This document shows, piece by piece, positions 43,706 to 55,041 of a stretch of 64,000 bases of DNA. The position numbers and the translations under genes are program-made. Origin of the DNA: Argyresthia goedartella (taxonomy: Eukaryota; Arthropoda; Insecta; Lepidoptera; Argyresthiidae); the NCBI GenBank assembly GCA_949825045.1, contig OX463813.1, positions 6,262,001 to 6,326,000 of the forward strand, given 5' to 3'. Positions within the stretch are counted from its first letter, which is position 1, and each line of letters opens with the position of its first letter. The notes beneath the pieces were generated by a model. It was not told the origin of the DNA. It did no database searches and saw only the letters and a list, made by a program, of their open reading frames with translations.

Positions 43706-45004
43706 GTCAGGTCATAAGTTCTGTCACATGTGTAATATGAAATAATTTAGACATGTTTATTATTTATGTAAACATTTATATAGCAAAATGAACTTAATAA
43801 AACATAGATTCTTATGGTAATGAAGTTTATTCAAAATGACCCCCGCGATTTTGAATATAGGCCTTTCTTCTGCGCGGCCAGTCGTCTATCGCAGCACGAA
43901 CGAGGTCCATGTCAATATCGGCGGCTGCCTTAATCAAGGATGCCTTGAGTGACTCCAAATCAGGATGAGGCTTTGAGCAGGCCTTTTCCTCCAAGTGTTG
44001 CCATATCTTGTAATCTAACGGACTCAAATCTGGACTGGAGGAGGGCCAGTCTTCGTGCCGGATGAAGTCGATTTCACGCGCCGCCAGCCAGTCTTGTGTG
44101 CTTTTCGCTCTATGAGCTGGCGCAGAATCTTGTTGGAATACCCAGTGCCTGTTATTAAACATGGTATGAGAAACAGGTTCCACAAGGTTCTTGAGGACTG
44201 TATTTTGATACACAACTGCATTCGTTTTTACGCCTTTCTCACAAAAATGTACCTCAGTTAAGCCCCAATAAGAGACTCCCAACCAAACCATGAGCGAGGA
44301 TGGAAAATGACCTCGTTGGACACGCGGAATACGGTTGCTCGCTTCTTCACTGCTGTGTGCGTACACCTTATCATTTTGTTTGTGGTAGCTCTCTTCCATG
44401 GTGAAATTTTTTTCATCCGAAAAAAGAATTTCCCGATGCTTTTTTCCCGCGTACCGCTTCAACAAAGCGCGGTATCTCTTCAGTCTCAGGTCCATTAAAC
44501 GAGCGTCCAAACGATGTCCTGTTTTTCTTCGATGTGCCCTAAGCCCTAAGTCTTCATTTAACACCCTTTTTACCGTGGTCATGCTTAACCCCATCTGAAG
44601 GGCCAAGTTTCTGCTTACGTATGGGATTTCTTTGAATTCGCGCCTTCACAGCTTTTATCACTGCTGGAGTCCTAACAGAGCGAGGGCGACCACTTCTTGA
44701 CCTGTCATCTACACTAGAGTCTTCATTGTATCGTTTTATGGTACGATAAACGAATCTTTTGGTTATATTCAAATTTTTCAGTAAGTCGAAAATCTGAATT
44801 GGCGCGTAACCGCAACGATGCAACGCAATAACTGCGACACGGTCTTCTTTAAGTGTCCACTCCATATTTAAAAATGAGGAAAATTCTAAAAAGTACACAT
44901 TTTTATATTCATGAAAAATTCGAAATTCGAATTCAATAAACTTTTTTGTGGTCAGCGTTCTAAATTCAAAAGTTTTTATTGTGTGACAGAACTTATGACC
45001 TGAC
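43706..45004 (-). mobile_element. maT-type (DD37D) mariner element, 1.3 kb
   Basis: Terminal repeats GTCAGGTCATAAGTTCTGTC (43706) and GACAGAACTTATGACCTGAC (ending 45004). TA precedes the left end (43704-43705). The right flank reads TG, a likely mutated TA. It encodes a single transposase on the minus strand and has the normal length for mariners. Confidence 0.93.
43827..44865 (-). pseudogene. DD37D (maT-type) mariner transposase, one frameshift
   Basis: Starts at MEWTLKEDRVAVIALHRCGY (ATG 44865-44863) and ends TAG-side after IQNRGGHFE. Residues 1-85 hold two helix-turn-helix units, the second with RSRSGRPRSVRTP. A 1-nt insertion near 44605 (CTTGGCCC after RKQKL) separates the two parts. It is the only lesion I see. 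Corrected length is about 345 codons, normal for mariner. Catalytic residues are in place: Asp in ILFSDEKNF, Asp in FQQDSAPAHRA and Asp in SSPDLSPLDY. Counting gives 37 residues between the second and third Asp, the maT signature. The enzyme would cut and reinsert at TA. It is the best-preserved DNA transposase in the window. Confidence 0.93.
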
Positions 45005-45067
45005 TGTTTATAATGACTCTTCTAGTTTTTTTTGTATGCTCACAGCAATTATTCCATGTATCAGCAG

Positions 45068-46150
45068 TTATATCCTCAAAACAGTTTTGTACAAGTTGCT
45101 GGAACGTGAAATATCACGTTGCCACAAAGAATGTTGGTTTAGATAATAATCTAAACCAACATTCTTTGTGGCAACCTTTCCTTTTGCTATGCCCCATATC
45201 ATTTCTATCGGATTCAGGTCACAATGATATTGCAGCAGTCGTCGTAGTGCGTCAGGTTTATTTGGTTTTACCAAAAACAAGAACATACTTTTGGTGACTT
45301 TGGGGTAGGCAATATTATTTGATGTAAGCCATTCCGCATTTTTATTTTTTCTATAAGCTTGGAGGCTTGTTAATATGGCTAGAATGATATCCAGCATTGT
45401 TCATGACTATACAGGTGTTGTGTTGTCCATGACTATAAGGTGGTCTTTTACAGGTGGCTTCATTTAGATTGAGTAATAATTTATTCAATACCCATTTTTT
45501 TAAATTAACTTTATTCATGGCATTATGGAAATCAGCTTATATTTCTTTGTCATTATAAATTAACAAAGCATTGAGGCCAAACCTACTCTTGCCACCACAA
45601 TGAACAATTGTGTATCTTTTTCCTGTAGCTACAGATTTAGATACGCCGGGGTCATTTTCACTTTGCCAACATTTTTCATGATTGAGCGAAGTATGAATAT
45701 GTCTTTCTTCAAGGTATGGAACAGGCATACCACCATCTTTGACTTCATGTAGGTACCTGTTCCTCCATGCCACTATATCATGTCGCTCCATAAGTACTGT
45801 CCTTTGATTTCGACATGTTTTATATTTATAACCTAATTTGTGTAAGAGTAAACAAAGAGATTCTCTGCCACCAACAAAATTTATGGATTAATTTAGAGCT
45901 GCAAGCAGCCGTTTCAAACTCAGTACTTCTTTTCGGTCAGCATAAAATTCATGTATTTTATGCCTAATTGCACAAAATCATCCAGATTGATTATCTTTTT
46001 GGTTTTAGGTTTATTTTTCCCACCATCGTTTTGTATTTTCATTACAGAAGATCGGGATATCCCTAAAATACAACAAAATATTTTACTTATGAATAGTTAC
46101 AATTTAGCCAATTCACATTGCACTTACTATATGACGTACCTACCAGTCAT
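45068..46150 (-). pseudogene. IS630/DDE_3-like transposase pseudogene
   Basis: Minus-strand pieces in order: an N-terminal helix-turn-helix with ILGISRSSVMKIQND (about 46085-46040), then 45791-45537 with MERHDIVAWRNRYLHEV and PVPYLEERHIHTS...KCWQS, a gap region with CIVMNNAGYHSS, and 45397-45090 with NAEWLTSNNIAYP and YHCDLNPIEMIWGIAKGKVA. This is the block order of DDE_3 (IS630-like) transposases. YLDE reads YLEE, and the middle Asp of the DNAxYHS motif reads Asn (MNNAGYHS), so the catalytic set is spoiled, besides several frameshifts. The last Glu (NPIE) is kept. An inverted duplication of its 3' codons forms the palindrome at 45118-45175. Confidence 0.82.
45118..45175. repeat. 27-bp perfect palindrome with 4-base loop
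   Basis: GTTGCCACAAAGAATGTTGG starts the left arm (45118-45144). Its exact complement fills 45149-45175. The right arm is the coding text KVATKNVGLD of the DDE_3 pseudogene. Confidence 0.95.
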
Positions 46151-46377
46151 GTCGACAACAAGGGTGGTGATGCTATTTAGAGGAATAGAGTCCAATCCTT
46201 CAGACTTTCTATCCGACAAATATTTCGATAGATTGTGAATAACTTTTCTTACGCCACTGTTAATAGTTTTAGGCAGTGCTAAATTTTCCAGAAACGATTG
46301 AAATTCTTACATAGAATTACAAGATAAGGCTTCCTTCCCATACGAGGAGGTAGAGGCGCCCAGGATAAAAAGACCCA

Positions 46378-46475
46378 GTTCTTGGAAGTATATATCTGTG
46401 ACGTCGCTGTTTTCGGTTCCCACGACACAAGGTATCCTAATGCGGGGCCAGAAGCAATTTATATAAACACGTTTG
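46378..46475 (+). mobile_element. SINE-B fragment (plus)
   Basis: CTGTGACGTCGCTGTTTTCG, GGTTCCCACGACACAAGG and GGGGCCAGAAGCAATTTAT match the SINE-B body in plus orientation. The tRNA-like head is missing. Confidence 0.65.
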
Positions 46476-46540
46476 TTTTATGTTTGCAAGTATTTGCATA
46501 TCTCTTAAGTTATTGTTTAAGGGTTGGAAAAGCACAGCTA

Positions 46541-46830
46541 GAGTCTGGCAAACGAAAGCGTGACCTGGAGTTTTCTTAAAAGTTTCAATATGGCAACAAT
46601 ATTATGCTGTCAAAGGCACGTCAAACGACAAAGTGATAGATAGTCACACTCCGTTCCGTTATTCTAAACCTGTCTCTCTTTCTAGCTGTAACGCTTCCGT
46701 ACAGCAGAAAGAGAGGCAAAGATCTTTAGAATAACTGAACGGAGTGTAGTGATCTATGTTAGTGATACCACATAGAGGTTGTATGAATTCCACCACGTTT
46801 TCTCAGGTCACGCTCTCGTTTGCCAGACTC
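46541..46830. mobile_element. 290-bp MITE, TA-flanked, with nested inverted repeats
   Basis: GAGTCTGGCAAACGAAAGCG at the left and CGCTCTCGTTTGCCAGACTC at the right. TA occurs on each side (46539-46540, 46831-46832). Inside, CACACTCCGTTCCGTTATTC and GAATAACTGAACGGAGTG make a second, inner inverted pair. Confidence 0.85.
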
Positions 46831-46832
46831 TA

Positions 46833-47619
46833 TAATAAAACTTAACAAAACCACCGCAACCCTGTTCAATAAGCAACCTATTTCATTCAACCTTGTTTGA
46901 AAGTACCGTTTTTTTGTGGACGCTTGTGGTTGGTATTCCTTTAGGAGTCAACCTCTCAGACCCCACCGACACGATATGGTGTCTGAATTCGTTCGTTGGT
47001 TTTGGACTTTACTCGATTATTTTAACATTACCATTTTTAACCCTCTCAATCTCCATTAAAAAAAATGGCTATTAAAAGTCAAATTGTCATGGCGGCCAGC
47101 CTCATTACCAATTATTTTATTTTTTTCCTCTATTTCCGGTCAGTATTGCCAGTAATAAAAAATAATAGTGGGTAGTAGTAATTATTTTATAAAAATAGAT
47201 GTAAATATTATTTCAAGTCCATACTAGGTGTTCATACGCGCGTGGGCGGTGGGTAAATTGAAATTTAATGCAAGTCCTATATAGGTGTTCATAGGCGAGT
47301 GGACAGGTTAAATCAATTAACTGTTTTCAGATTTTTCCCTTAATACCTATATTCTTCATGATACGTGCCAAATTACAAGTTTCCAGGATATCTTGATCAC
47401 TTACAGCGACTAAAACCGAGAAGTTTCAAGCGGTAAGGTTACATCAGCACCAAGCCATAAGGTTGAAAATATCTGGCCTGGGCGACTTGCAAGGTCAATG
47501 CCCTCGAAAGGTTAAGACATATTAGAGTTGATTTGTGAAGATTAACATGGCTTGAGGCCTTTGCCCACACGTGGTGGCGGAGGTATTTCGGGATTATTAA
47601 CATTTCGTATTAGGTACTT
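46833..47619. other. Intronic stretch without recognised elements
   Basis: No clear element. A two-unit repeat of CAAGTCC...AGGTGTTCATA(C/G)GCG lies at 47213-47300. A 60-codon frame at 46893 has no domain. Confidence 0.4.
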
Positions 47620-47912
47620 TTTAGGGTTCCGTACCCAAAGGGTGCCAAACGGGACCCTGTTACTAAGCCTCCGCTGTCCGTCCGTCCGTCTGTCAGATCG
47701 TCCGTCCGACAGCGAGCTGTATCTCATAAACCGCAGCAGAGTTGAAACTTTCACAGAATGTCTAGTTGCGTTGCCGCTGTAGTAAGCTAATAATAATTTA
47801 AAAAAATGAGGCGGTCCTCATTCAAGAGACGTGTTTTTTTTTTGTCTTAATTCTAACATGATGTTACGTAACCCTTCGATTGCAAGTCCGACTCGCACTT
47901 GGCCGGTTCTTT
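47620..47912 (+). mobile_element. Family F, shorter copy
   Basis: TTTAGGGTTCCGTACCCAAA, (GTCC)n and GAGCTGTATCTCATAAACCG at the left. It ends CCGACTCGCACTTGGCCGG. Confidence 0.8.
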
Positions 47913-48960
47913 ACAGTGTACAGATTTTAGATTAGGATTTAGGTGAATAGATTTTAGCATCACCCAAGAAACTCCTTCGATGGTGCACGGTGCGTGACTC
48001 TAACAGCTGATCCAATATATATCAAACTGTCATCAACATTATCATCAACACACTAAACAGTTAAAAAGACATCTTATACCCTAACTTCATTTTTTTTTCG
48101 CAATAAAAAACACCGGCAAAATGCATCGGCCTCATATCCATTCAGCATTCAGCCATCCGTTCTCTTCCACGTCATCAAACTCAAACAGGATTGAAGGAAC
48201 GAGCCTTTGACACAATGAGTTTAAAAAAACAAACACTGCGTTCAGAAAAAGGTTTTTGTGTAAAAATCTGTGTAATTATTGGAAATAAATGAAGCAAGAT
48301 CGATTTGAAACCCTATATCTTCGTTTTTCTGTCTGAGTTTGCATTCTAATGTTGCTTAAGATTTTTTGCCATGTGTAGACAGGCACAGAAAATAAAAGAA
48401 CGTAGATAATTCTCATTTTCATATAGAGAATGTCATTTAAAATTTCAATTTCTAGTTTAACTAAACTAAGTAAGAACTGAGTTGTTTTAAATAAACTAGA
48501 TTAAAATCCCATCAAATCGTACACGAATATAATAATACTCTATAACCCCGATTTTTATCTTTTATCTCAGCCATACAGCAACAAAAACAATAATAAGTAC
48601 AATCCCGAGTACACCCCTGTCTGCTTTTAGGGACGCAGATGTGGCGGTATCAAGTTACATACAGCTATCTCTTTTACCCGTACACCCACATCTCTATCAC
48701 AGCCGTTATAATCCGACGAATTTGAATGTAAAGATCTACGTTAATGAGTGTTCGCGCAATGAAGGTGTTTTGATTCGTTGGGGTCTCAACATGTGTATTT
48801 TAATTCAGTCGACGCCGCGGTGTCCTAATTAACTAATTACGAAAGCGAATTTTCAGTCGCATAGTTTGGAAGAAGGATTGGCACCATTTTGAGGAATCTG
48901 CATTGCCTCTTCGTTACTTTGTTGCACAAAACTATGTAAAAATACAAAGCTAAAGGAAAA
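47913..48960. other. About 1 kb of apparently non-repetitive so-intron DNA
   Basis: None of the repeat families of the window occurs here. It includes CTAATTAACTAATTAC (48828), which has two TAATTA-like homeodomain-type words. Regulatory function is speculation only. Confidence 0.35.
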
Positions 48961-48969
48961 ATTACGCTA

Positions 48970-49020
48970 CAAGAGAGAGCTTATCTCTAACAAATGATGT
49001 CTTCCAGCAAACCTTAGATT
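48970..49020 (-). repeat. LINE 3'-end fragment
   Basis: AGAGCTTATCTCTAACAAAT and TCTTCCAGCAAACC are the inverted 3' end of the LINE type seen at 6485. Confidence 0.55.
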
Positions 49021-49084
49021 GATAGGCTGCCTATAAAATATATGTAGACAATCGAAAATCGAAACTCAATAAAAACTACTCATA

Positions 49085-49285
49085 AAACATAAAAATTTAC
49101 ATACAGGCACATACATTGTTTCTGGCCCCACACTAGGATTCCCTGTATCGTGGGAACCAGAAACAGTGACGTCACACACATAAACATTCAAGATCTGGGG
49201 TTTTTTTTTGTTTTTCCCCGGCCTGGGATAGAACCCGGGACCTCTCGCATGGTAGGCAGAGCCACAACCCCAGAGCCACAGCGCC
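49085..49285 (-). mobile_element. SINE-B, copy with intact head
   Basis: Runs from ATTTACATACAGGCACATAC to CTCTCGCATGGTAGGCAGAG and CCACAGCGCCC. The B-box region reads GAACCCGGGACC on +. Confidence 0.82.
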
Positions 49286-49401
49286 CTAATCGCCACAATA
49301 AATATTCAGTACGTACCTAGTGCTAGTCTAGTCTTACTGATAGTTTTATTTTTCATATATTCACACACAACAATCCATGTTTATATGCAACTTAATGCCT
49401 T

Positions 49402-49880
49402 TATCTACACACGTATTATAAACCTTCTTTACTGCGTTCAAAAACCGCACGTTACGATCAGCATTATGTTAAACTACTTGGTAAAAACTTGTTTCGTATC
49501 TGGAAAACTACACGTAATGGTCATTATGTGTAGTTTTTCTACATATAATGACATTCAAATCTCGACTGCCGACGCCCAACCGCGTGCCGTCCCTAGTTTG
49601 TCTGTGAAGTTGGTACTGAGATTCAAATTTCGAACGCCGACGCCCGCCTGCGTGAAGTTGGTACTAAAGAACAAGCTAAACAATTGCAGAACCACAATGC
49701 CAGTCAAACATGCGGTTCCTGAACACATCAAAGAGAGCTTATGATATGTGTGTAGATAAACTAGTGTATGTAACTGTACATAATTAGGCATTAAAACTCT
49801 CGAGTGATATTATTATGAAACGAGCCGAACTCGAGTTTTAATGCCCTCCATTATGCAGCAGTCACATAAACTACTATTAT
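49402..49880 (+). repeat. Repeat family A, copy 5, with internal duplication
   Basis: CACACGTATTATAAACCTTC to CAGTCACATAAACTAC. The block with CGCCGACGCCCGCCTGCGTG / GAAGTTGGTACT is present twice (49565-49617 and 49620-49667). The palindrome CTCGAGTG...ACTCGAGTTTTAATGCC is retained. Confidence 0.82.
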
Positions 49881-50034
49881 TAATCTGTGGGTTTAGTTAG
49901 GCACCTAACCTACCTATTATCATTTTCCTACAAACTAATATCATCTAAACAAAATCATATGATACTTATCACATTCACACATGGTATCCTAGCGTAGGGC
50001 CATCCGACGTCTCTGTATGTAATGTTATATTCAA

Positions 50035-50757
50035 CTAATATTATAAATGTGTAAGTATGTATGGATGTCTGTGTGTTTGTGCCTCAATCACGCTAAAACG
50101 GCTGAACTGAATTTTCAGAAGTACAGTGATATACACAATTTTAATACTAGAAATAAAGACAAGTTGATTGCTTATGTAAGCCGACTACATAAAATTTGTA
50201 ATTATTTTAAAGGCAATTGTATACGCTATTACAATAAGGTCCCTACTGATATTAAAAACTTACCTTTAGACAAGTTTAAAATAATAATAAAACAGAAATT
50301 GTATAAAAAAGGTTACTATAGGATATCTGATTACTTAGAGGACAGATGTCCATGGGAATAGATTGTTTGAGTAACAGGCTGTTTCGATATATAATTAGCA
50401 TTCATTTTGTAATTTGACAATATTTTATTTAAAAAAGGAAACGCAAAAGATGCGACGACTGTGGAGTTTCTTCGGTGAGCTCTTCTCCACAGATTCCGCC
50501 ATTGTGTTAGTGAACTCACCCAAAAAAATGTAATGACGGATCTAAGTGATGTAACAACATCCTATGGAAGTAAATGATTTTTGATTTTGATTTGATTTGA
50601 TTTGAACAGATTTGAATGAAATTAAGCACGGAAATAGTTTATAAGCTAGGCAACATATAGGATACTTTTTATCCGACTGCACTAGAAGGAGGGTAGCGTT
50701 ATCTCGGTAAATGATAATTCTTAGGAACACGCAGATTAAGCTGCGGGCAGCAGCTAG
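50035..50757 (+). mobile_element. Lep1-type Helitron, copy 2, split by a LINE end
   Basis: Left part TATTATAAATGTGTAAGTAT to GCTAAAACGGCTGAAC. The right part resumes AGATTTGAATGAAATTAAGC and ends GCAGCTAG|T at 50754-50757. Together the parts equal copy 1. Confidence 0.85.
50108..50602 (+). mobile_element. 5'-truncated LINE nested in Lep1, with TGAAC duplication
   Basis: TGAAC at 50103-50107 recurs at 50603-50607. The insert encodes the last ~80 residues of an RT protein, with NFNTRNKDKLIAYVSRLHKI, YYNKVPTDIKNLPLDKFKII and LEDRCPWE before TAG 50359-50361. A ~240-bp 3' UTR and a TGATTTTGATTTGATTTGAT tail follow. Confidence 0.82.
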
Positions 50758-51089
50758 TGTTATATAAACATAACATAACAAAACATAACATAACATAACA
50801 TAGCGTCACACCTTACGTCATACGATGTGGCGAGGCTCAATAGGAATCATACCTAGTTTTATTTTTGCCATCATTTTCAAGTATATCATGTCGAATACAT
50901 ACGCATACAAAAACATTAAAAATTACCGGTAAAACCAGGCTAATTGGAATTGTAGGAGCCAATTGGAGTCAGTTTGTAAGATTGTTAAAAGCGTTAGTTT
51001 ATAATCTAACTTTTTTTTCTCGTTAGTTTACAAACTACCGATAAATTGTAAACTGTACCGTACTGCTTACCGATGCTTATGATATGCCG

Positions 51090-51145
51090 CACAATTTAAC
51101 GGTTTTATTATATGCGTTAGTTTATAATAAAACCGTTAAATTGTG
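51090..51145. repeat. 23-bp perfect inverted repeat with 10-base loop
   Basis: CACAATTTAACGGTTTTATT... (51090-51112) and its exact complement at 51123-51145. Nearby GCGTTAGTTTATAAT repeats (50990, 51113) suggest a decayed MITE. Confidence 0.85.
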
Positions 51146-51154
51146 AACTGGTTT

Positions 51155-51260
51155 AAACTTGAATTGCAAAGAAAATACCGAGGTAAACACTGGGGTAGCT
51201 TAGGTGAAGACTAGAGGGGGCGAGCAAAGCCCCCGAAAGTCTTCGGGTTAGGTTGACATG
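51155..51260 (+). repeat. Family G fragment
   Basis: GGGGTAGCTTAGGTGAAGAC and CTTCGGGTTAGGTTGACATG match the centre of family G. Both ends are lost. Confidence 0.5.
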
Positions 51261-51771
51261 TAAGAACATGAATAAAATAAAATAAAACATTTATTCCCAA
51301 ATAATACAAAATACACAATGAGACTTACATTAAAATTATAACATTCATATTCCATCTTTAATATTTCATGCTTAATAAATTAATTTAATTATTTGTTTAA
51401 CATTTTATTAATTTTATTTAATATTATTGATTTTGATTTGATTGATTGATTTAAGAACATAAGAAACGTAAATTCTAAATCCTGTCGATCTGGTTTACTT
51501 ACTAACGGTTTTGACAATCTTACGGTGACAGATTATTTTTTCTCCTAGAAATGGTAGTTTTATTTTATTTTCAGGTGGCAAAGAAAAAGGTACCATTGCT
51601 AGAGGTTAAATGTACAGCCAAATCTTTTCTTCCTGTTAGTTCCAATAAGCCCTCCTAGAATTCGTATTAGCCCCGTTTGGCCTTACTTTAATGTCATGCC
51701 TAACATCGCTGGTTCAAACTGACAGTTGAAAGGCGCGAAAACGGACTTCCATGCGTCAATCTGCTTTTGCT

Positions 51772-52432
51772 TTTTAGGGTTCCGTAGGGATCAAGGAACC
51801 CTTATAGTTTCGTCTAGTCTGTCTGTCCGTCCGTATGTCACAGCAACGTTATGCAGAAACTATTAGGACTATACAGTTGAAACTTCGTATATAGATGTAT
51901 TCTGCAAACCGCTTTACGATTTTTTGGCAAAAATTTAAAAATTCAAATAATTAAAGGGGCTTCGCCATACATGGAATTGAAAGCAAAAAATATTTTTTTC
52001 ATCAAACCCATATGTGTGGGGTGTTTATAGATAGGTCTTTAAAAATGACGTTAAGGTTCTCGAGTGAACCTGGACTCTCTTGATATTATCGGAAAAGATC
52101 TTTAATTGCGGGTATTGAGTTTTGTGAAGTAAATCGATAAAGAGACAGACCCTTCCAAAGTGGAAAAAATGTGTGTCCCCGCTCTAACTTTTAAAGTACG
52201 AATATATGCCTTGTATCTCAATACACACTTTCAACGAAAATTAGTTTGAACAAAATAAAATAAGCAGTTTTTAAGATATAAAATATTTATTAAAACCGCA
52301 AAGATAACTTTGTCATTCATACAAACACTATGAAAAACAAAGTTACAACACAAACATCCAGTCACATAATTACTTGCTACAACGGAACCCTTCATGGGCG
52401 AGTCCGACTCGCACTTGGCCACTTTTTTTTGT
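51772..52432 (+). mobile_element. Family F, old copy
   Basis: TTTTAGGGTTCCGTAGGGAT with TCTGTCTGTCCGTCCG at the left. It ends ACGGAACCCTTCATGGGCGA and GACTCGCACTTGGCC. The centre is diverged and longer than in other copies. Confidence 0.65.
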
Positions 52433-53040
52433 GCATAGAAAAGGAAGGGGAGAGTGTCGCATAGCTCTGTCCCTTACTGAAAACAACTATTACGTCACTT
52501 CCTCTGATGGGGTGTTCTTTGACGTTACTTTAAATTCGATTTTGTTGAAAATCAATACTATAAAAGGTGCTAAATAGGGTATTTTTATATTTTTAGGTCT
52601 CAAAATGAGATAAATATCTTAACCGAAGCTTCTTTCGTTAGTAAATTGTAAACATAAATGCTATCACAATCCATAGCACGATCTCTCTCACCAAATTGAA
52701 AGAGACCTAAAATTAGTACCGCCAACCCTGATATTGAAATTGCAACCTTTCCATCACAGCAATAGGGTCGCTATTTATTCGCCAGACTATAAAATGGTCG
52801 GGTATACTTAGCAACATATCAAATTACATTGAAGCCAGCCAAATGGATAGACAAACGCGGTACAGTGGGGGATTGCGTTGAGTAGGACATTTTGAATTAT
52901 ATTTAGCAGATAAATTGGCTAAACGTGTTTACATTTGTGCCTCTGCCCACCCGTATGGGAAAAATCGTGACGCTATGTTGTTATCAGAAAAAATGTTTAC
53001 TAGTGGCTTTGTGAGCTGTAGACTCGCGAGTAACACTTTC

Positions 53041-53150
53041 TTTTAATGCCACATACAAACTTATGAATGCACCTGGTTGCGTACATGGAGAATGAAAGTA
53101 GCCGCACCAATAACTTTGTAAACTGCATTTTGAGGTCTTAAACCCAACCT
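53041..53150 (+). repeat. Family F internal fragment
   Basis: TGCCACATACAAACTTATGA and AGCCGCACCAATAACTTTGT as in the core of family F copies. Confidence 0.6.
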
Positions 53151-53296
53151 ACTGACTTTTCACTAAAATTATATAGCCTTTCACTCTCACGGTCTCTACA
53201 TTGCCAACGACACCTCATTTGTTAAAATCCGTCGAGCTGTTTGGAAGTTTTGAAAAATTTCGAAAAACTGAATCGACAAAAAATGGTACATTTCCC

Positions 53297-53336
53297 ACGA
53301 GTTCTCGGCTCTTAAATATAAGAGCCGAGAACTCGT
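53297..53336. repeat. 18-bp perfect palindrome with 4-base loop
   Basis: ACGAGTTCTCGGCTCTTA (53297-53314), loop AATA, complement at 53319-53336. The following ~120 bp (AAAATCAAGCGGTGAAGGTG) resembles 60740-60810. Confidence 0.9.
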
Positions 53337-53811
53337 TTCTTAAAAAACGAGTTAGGAATACGATTTTTCCGCTTGAGAACCCAAAATCAAGCGGTGAAGG
53401 TGCTATTTTTAGCCCAGAAGTCGGAAAAAACTATTCGATTATTTATCGAACCTGCTCACAAAAATTCACGAGAATCATTTGAGAAATGCGGCCTGTAGAG
53501 GAGAACATCCGGACATACGAAAGCATTTTTATCCAATCCTGAAACGGAGACGCTTCGTCGCTCGGTCAATTACGACAAGGCATAGCGTCACTCCTTTTCC
53601 CATTCGGGGTCTCCCAGTTATTCATTACTCCACGTTGAATGTATTTATTTATTTATCAATGAGTTCGTTGTTCACACTCCATCTATAAACCAGATAAGAT
53701 CTGCGTCATCCTCTGACGTCACAGGAAGTACCAGTTCCAGAACGTATGCGTACAGGAGGCATTTAACATGTTTTAGCTCGGATTCTAGGTCATTTATCAT
53801 GATGATAACAT

Positions 53812-53935
53812 AACATAGCGTCACGCCTTTTCCCACAAGGCACAATTGTGCCCACTTTGAGCCACTTATTAAATACTCCATTTTTTGCGTGACAGGGGGC
53901 TAGCCCATCGCCTCAGCTATGGAGTACGCTATGGA
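53812..53935 (-). repeat. Family D, longest copy
   Basis: AACATAGCGTCACGCCTTTT, GCACAATTGTGCCCACTTTG and GGGGGCTAGCCCATCGCC. Confidence 0.65.
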
Positions 53936-53974
53936 ATAGCGCCACTTTAATTATCAACTATCCTTTACACTTAA

Positions 53975-55041
53975 GGTGATACGAAAAAAGAATAGGTTTT
54001 TTTCGAATCCATTTACTCCACCATAATAGTCATCTACATATTTGATTTTTGGATTAACGGTTATTGGTTATTAGATTAAGATTCTCACTGAAGGAAAACG
54101 CGATTGATTGAAATCTTCTCGGTAGAATTTACTCAATACTCAATCATTTATTGCACTCCATAGGTTTACAAAGATGGTAAAAACAAATTTAACAAAGTAC
54201 CAAATATGGACCCTGGCACGGGCGCCGGGCGTGGCAATGTAGTCTCCTCTAGGAGGACACTTGAAAGTTACTTATGACTTACTTATAAGTTAAATTTATA
54301 TTATACTAAAGAATTTAAATATTTATTTAGGTACATAATACTTTTATATTTATATATAAACATATTTATTTCTCTATAATCTTCAGTCATCATCATTGCG
54401 AAAATACCTCTAAACTGTTTTTTTTCCTGTAATTCTGAAATACTAACGAATTTCATTGCGGAATTGCATTCAAAATGTAGATAGTATGTATTCGTAATCT
54501 TTCATTATATTATTTTTTTGTACAAAATAGCGTGGTTATTTTTAGACAATTTTTATGTGATTTGGCGCTACGTTATCTTAGTTGGAGTCGAGCGCATTTT
54601 TTGCGCTCTCTTTCTTTCTTATGTGGAAGTAATTAACGCTATCCCTTTCGTTCAAATTCGTATTCCTTTCTATATATATTTGGCAACAAATATAATGATC
54701 ACCAAAATATTTTTTTCCTACCCAATATGGATAAATGAACACCAAAAGTTGCAAAAAATATCAGGGCAAAATACTGCGGTAGCTTAGTGAAGGGTAAAGG
54801 GGGTGAGCGAAGCGAAGCCCCCTTTATCCTTCGTGTTAGGTTAAACATGTAAGAACAACAAAACGTACTTAAAACATAAACTTAAGTACACAAAACATAA
54901 AAAGAAGTTTGTTGATCATTTATTCAATCACAATTTGGTGGACATTTATAATTTCTGGCAGTCCTTTCGAATTTATGGGTAGTAAAATAGGTGCGTTTTT
55001 GGTAATCGTTGAAACATAAGCCTATATTTTTTCGTATCACC
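53975..55041. mobile_element. TTAA-flanked element (family H), 1.07 kb, carrying a nested family G piece
   Basis: GGTGATACGAAAAAAG at the left and TTTTTTCGTATCACC at the right, each next to TTAA (53971-53974, 55042-55045). From 54690 to about 54925 lies the unit joining ATGATCACCAAAATATTTTT to family G (GCGGTAGCTTAGTGAAGGGT). No transposase was seen. TTAA targets recall piggyBac-type elements, but the ends do not prove it. Confidence 0.78.

Noticed and set aside
45951..46238. 95-codon plus-strand open frame
   Set aside because: It is the complement of the helix-turn-helix region of the DDE_3 pseudogene on the minus strand.
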